A stretch of 64,000 bases of DNA, taken from NCBI GenBank assembly GCA_016744295.1, contig JADGEQ010000018.1:62001-126000 (forward strand), written 5' to 3'. Shown here in pieces: positions 63,358-64,000 of this stretch (positions are counted from its first letter, which is position 1; every line of letters starts with the position of its first letter). The notes under the pieces were generated by a model. It had not been told where the DNA came from. It searched no databases and saw only the letters and a program-made list of their open reading frames with translations. Source of the stretch: Desulfobacteraceae bacterium (lineage in GTDB: Bacteria; Desulfobacterota; Desulfobacteria; Desulfobacterales; Desulfobacteraceae). The position numbers were made by a program, and so were the translations under genes.

Positions 63358-64000
63358 TTAGGCTATTCCTCCACCGTCGACTACCAATGCCGTTCCAGTC
63401 ACCCAGCTTGACAGGTCACAGGCTAAGTACAAAACAGCGTTGGCAATATCGTTGGGCATGCCAATTCTTTTCAATGGCCTGTCTGTACCGCACTCACTGA
63501 GATACTCGTCTTGTGATTTTTCATCGGTTACTATGCCGGTTTGAATGCCTTCATCCCTAAGCATAGCAGTATCAGTGTCTCCAGGATTCACACTGTTTAC
63601 GCGGATATTTTGTGGACCAAAATCTATTGCCATAGCGCGGGTCAAATTAACTATTCCACCTTTAACAGCACAATATGCTGCTGCTTGATCCCCACCCTTT
63701 AGTCCCCATCCGGAACCGGTATTTATGATGCTGCCGCCACCGGCTTCTATCATTATCGGTATAACAAATTTGGATAGTAAAAATGTCCCCTTTAATCCTA
63801 CGTCTATAACAAAATCCCATTCTTTTTCTTCCAATTCTACGATATTTTTTCGAACTGTCACCCCAGCATTGTTAAACAGGATGTCGATCTTCCCAAAATC
63901 ACTTTTAATCTCGTTTACGACTTTCTCAACTTCATTTTTTTGAGTCACATCACATTTATAAAACTCAGCTATTCCGCCTGCCTCTTTTATCTTTTGAGCT
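63358..64000 (-). CDS. Short-chain dehydrogenase/reductase (5' partial)
   Basis: The N terminus with the Gly-rich cofactor motif lies beyond the window edge (frame open to 63999). Visible: CDVTQKNEV for adenine binding, FNNAGVTV, INTGSGWG with the catalytic Ser region, YCAVKGG for the catalytic Tyr-x3-Lys, and VNSVNPGDTDT. Ends VVDGGG-IA, the usual SDR C terminus. NAD(P)-dependent oxidation of a sugar, alcohol or 3-hydroxy compound; substrate open. Probably the first gene before the NhaC antiporter. Confidence 0.92.
   Translation of the reverse strand, partial: AQKIKEAGGIAEFYKCDVTQKNEVEKVVNEIKSDFGKIDILFNNAGVTVRKNIVELEEKEWDFVIDVGLKGTFLLSKFVIPIMIEAGGGSIINTGSGWGLKGGDQAAAYCAVKGGIVNLTRAMAIDFGPQNIRVNSVNPGDTDTAMLRDEGIQTGIVTDEKSQDEYLSECGTDRPLKRIGMPNDIANAVLYLACDLSSWVTGTALVVDGGGIA

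Noticed and set aside
1..64000. CRISPR arrays, rRNA genes, complete insertion sequences and prophage genes
   Set aside because: Looked for regularly spaced repeats, rRNA stretches and phage or IS genes; only one transposase remnant was found.

Overview
The window looks like a chromosomal segment of a strictly anaerobic, sulfate-reducer-like deltaproteobacterium (Desulfobacterota, probably near Desulfobacteraceae). This is inference: no rRNA or sulfate-reduction gene is present. It rests on the DUF3786 Fe-S protein, the split methylcrotonyl-CoA-carboxylase-like operon, the LUD/DUF1121 protein, many TetR regulators and sensor kinases, and selenocysteine use. TGA still acts as a normal stop (for example the haloacid dehalogenase and the Omp85 gene), but in two genes an in-frame TGA sits at a conserved redox-Cys position, the downstream frame continues the same protein family, and a bacterial-SECIS-like hairpin follows at the expected distance.

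Layout. 1-4.4 kb: flavodoxin (cut by the window edge), peroxiredoxin remnant, FNR/CRP regulator, DUF3786 protein, haloacid dehalogenase, then a two-gene unit of a ribbon-helix-helix protein and a candidate Sec-containing CopZ/BFD-like [2Fe-2S] metallochaperone. 4.5-11.4 kb, minus strand: isovaleryl-CoA-dehydrogenase-like enzyme, carboxyltransferase, biotin carrier, biotin carboxylase, a TIGR03084-like protein and a double-TetR regulator, together a leucine/branched acyl-CoA oxidation locus. 11.4-13.6 kb: decay zone with Usp, LivH, transposase and response-regulator remnants around tRNA-Arg(TCG). 13.6-29.4 kb: two very large hybrid kinases with periplasmic input domains, a TetR/aldehyde dehydrogenase unit with two matching operators, HD, GGDEF-PilZ, MaoC, a zinc-ribbon/TPR/PDZ protein and a gamma carbonic anhydrase-like protein.

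29.6-38 kb: ADP-ribosylglycohydrolase, a complete DNA polymerase II, an AhpD-like protein, and exported MsrAB beside an OmpR-type two-component system; 11-bp-phased TTGTGA repeats lie directly upstream of msrAB. 38-45 kb: TamB-like and a multi-POTRA Omp85 protein, an outer-membrane assembly pair. 45-50.5 kb: glutamate-synthase-domain protein behind a promoter/terminator leader, a duplicated solute-binding protein, an APC permease, and an exported rhodanese-like selenoprotein. 50.6-58.3 kb: a tightly coupled Dpp/Opp-type ABC transporter operon ending in a SAM methyltransferase, with a TetR gene upstream. 58.4-64 kb: unknown protein plus LUD protein, small Cys-rich protein, winged-helix protein, TetR, NhaC antiporter and an SDR cut by the window edge.

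The signals most worth following are the Sec-containing metallochaperone with its RHH partner, the Sec rhodanese, the predicted two-component control of periplasmic methionine sulfoxide repair, and the transporter-methyltransferase operon.
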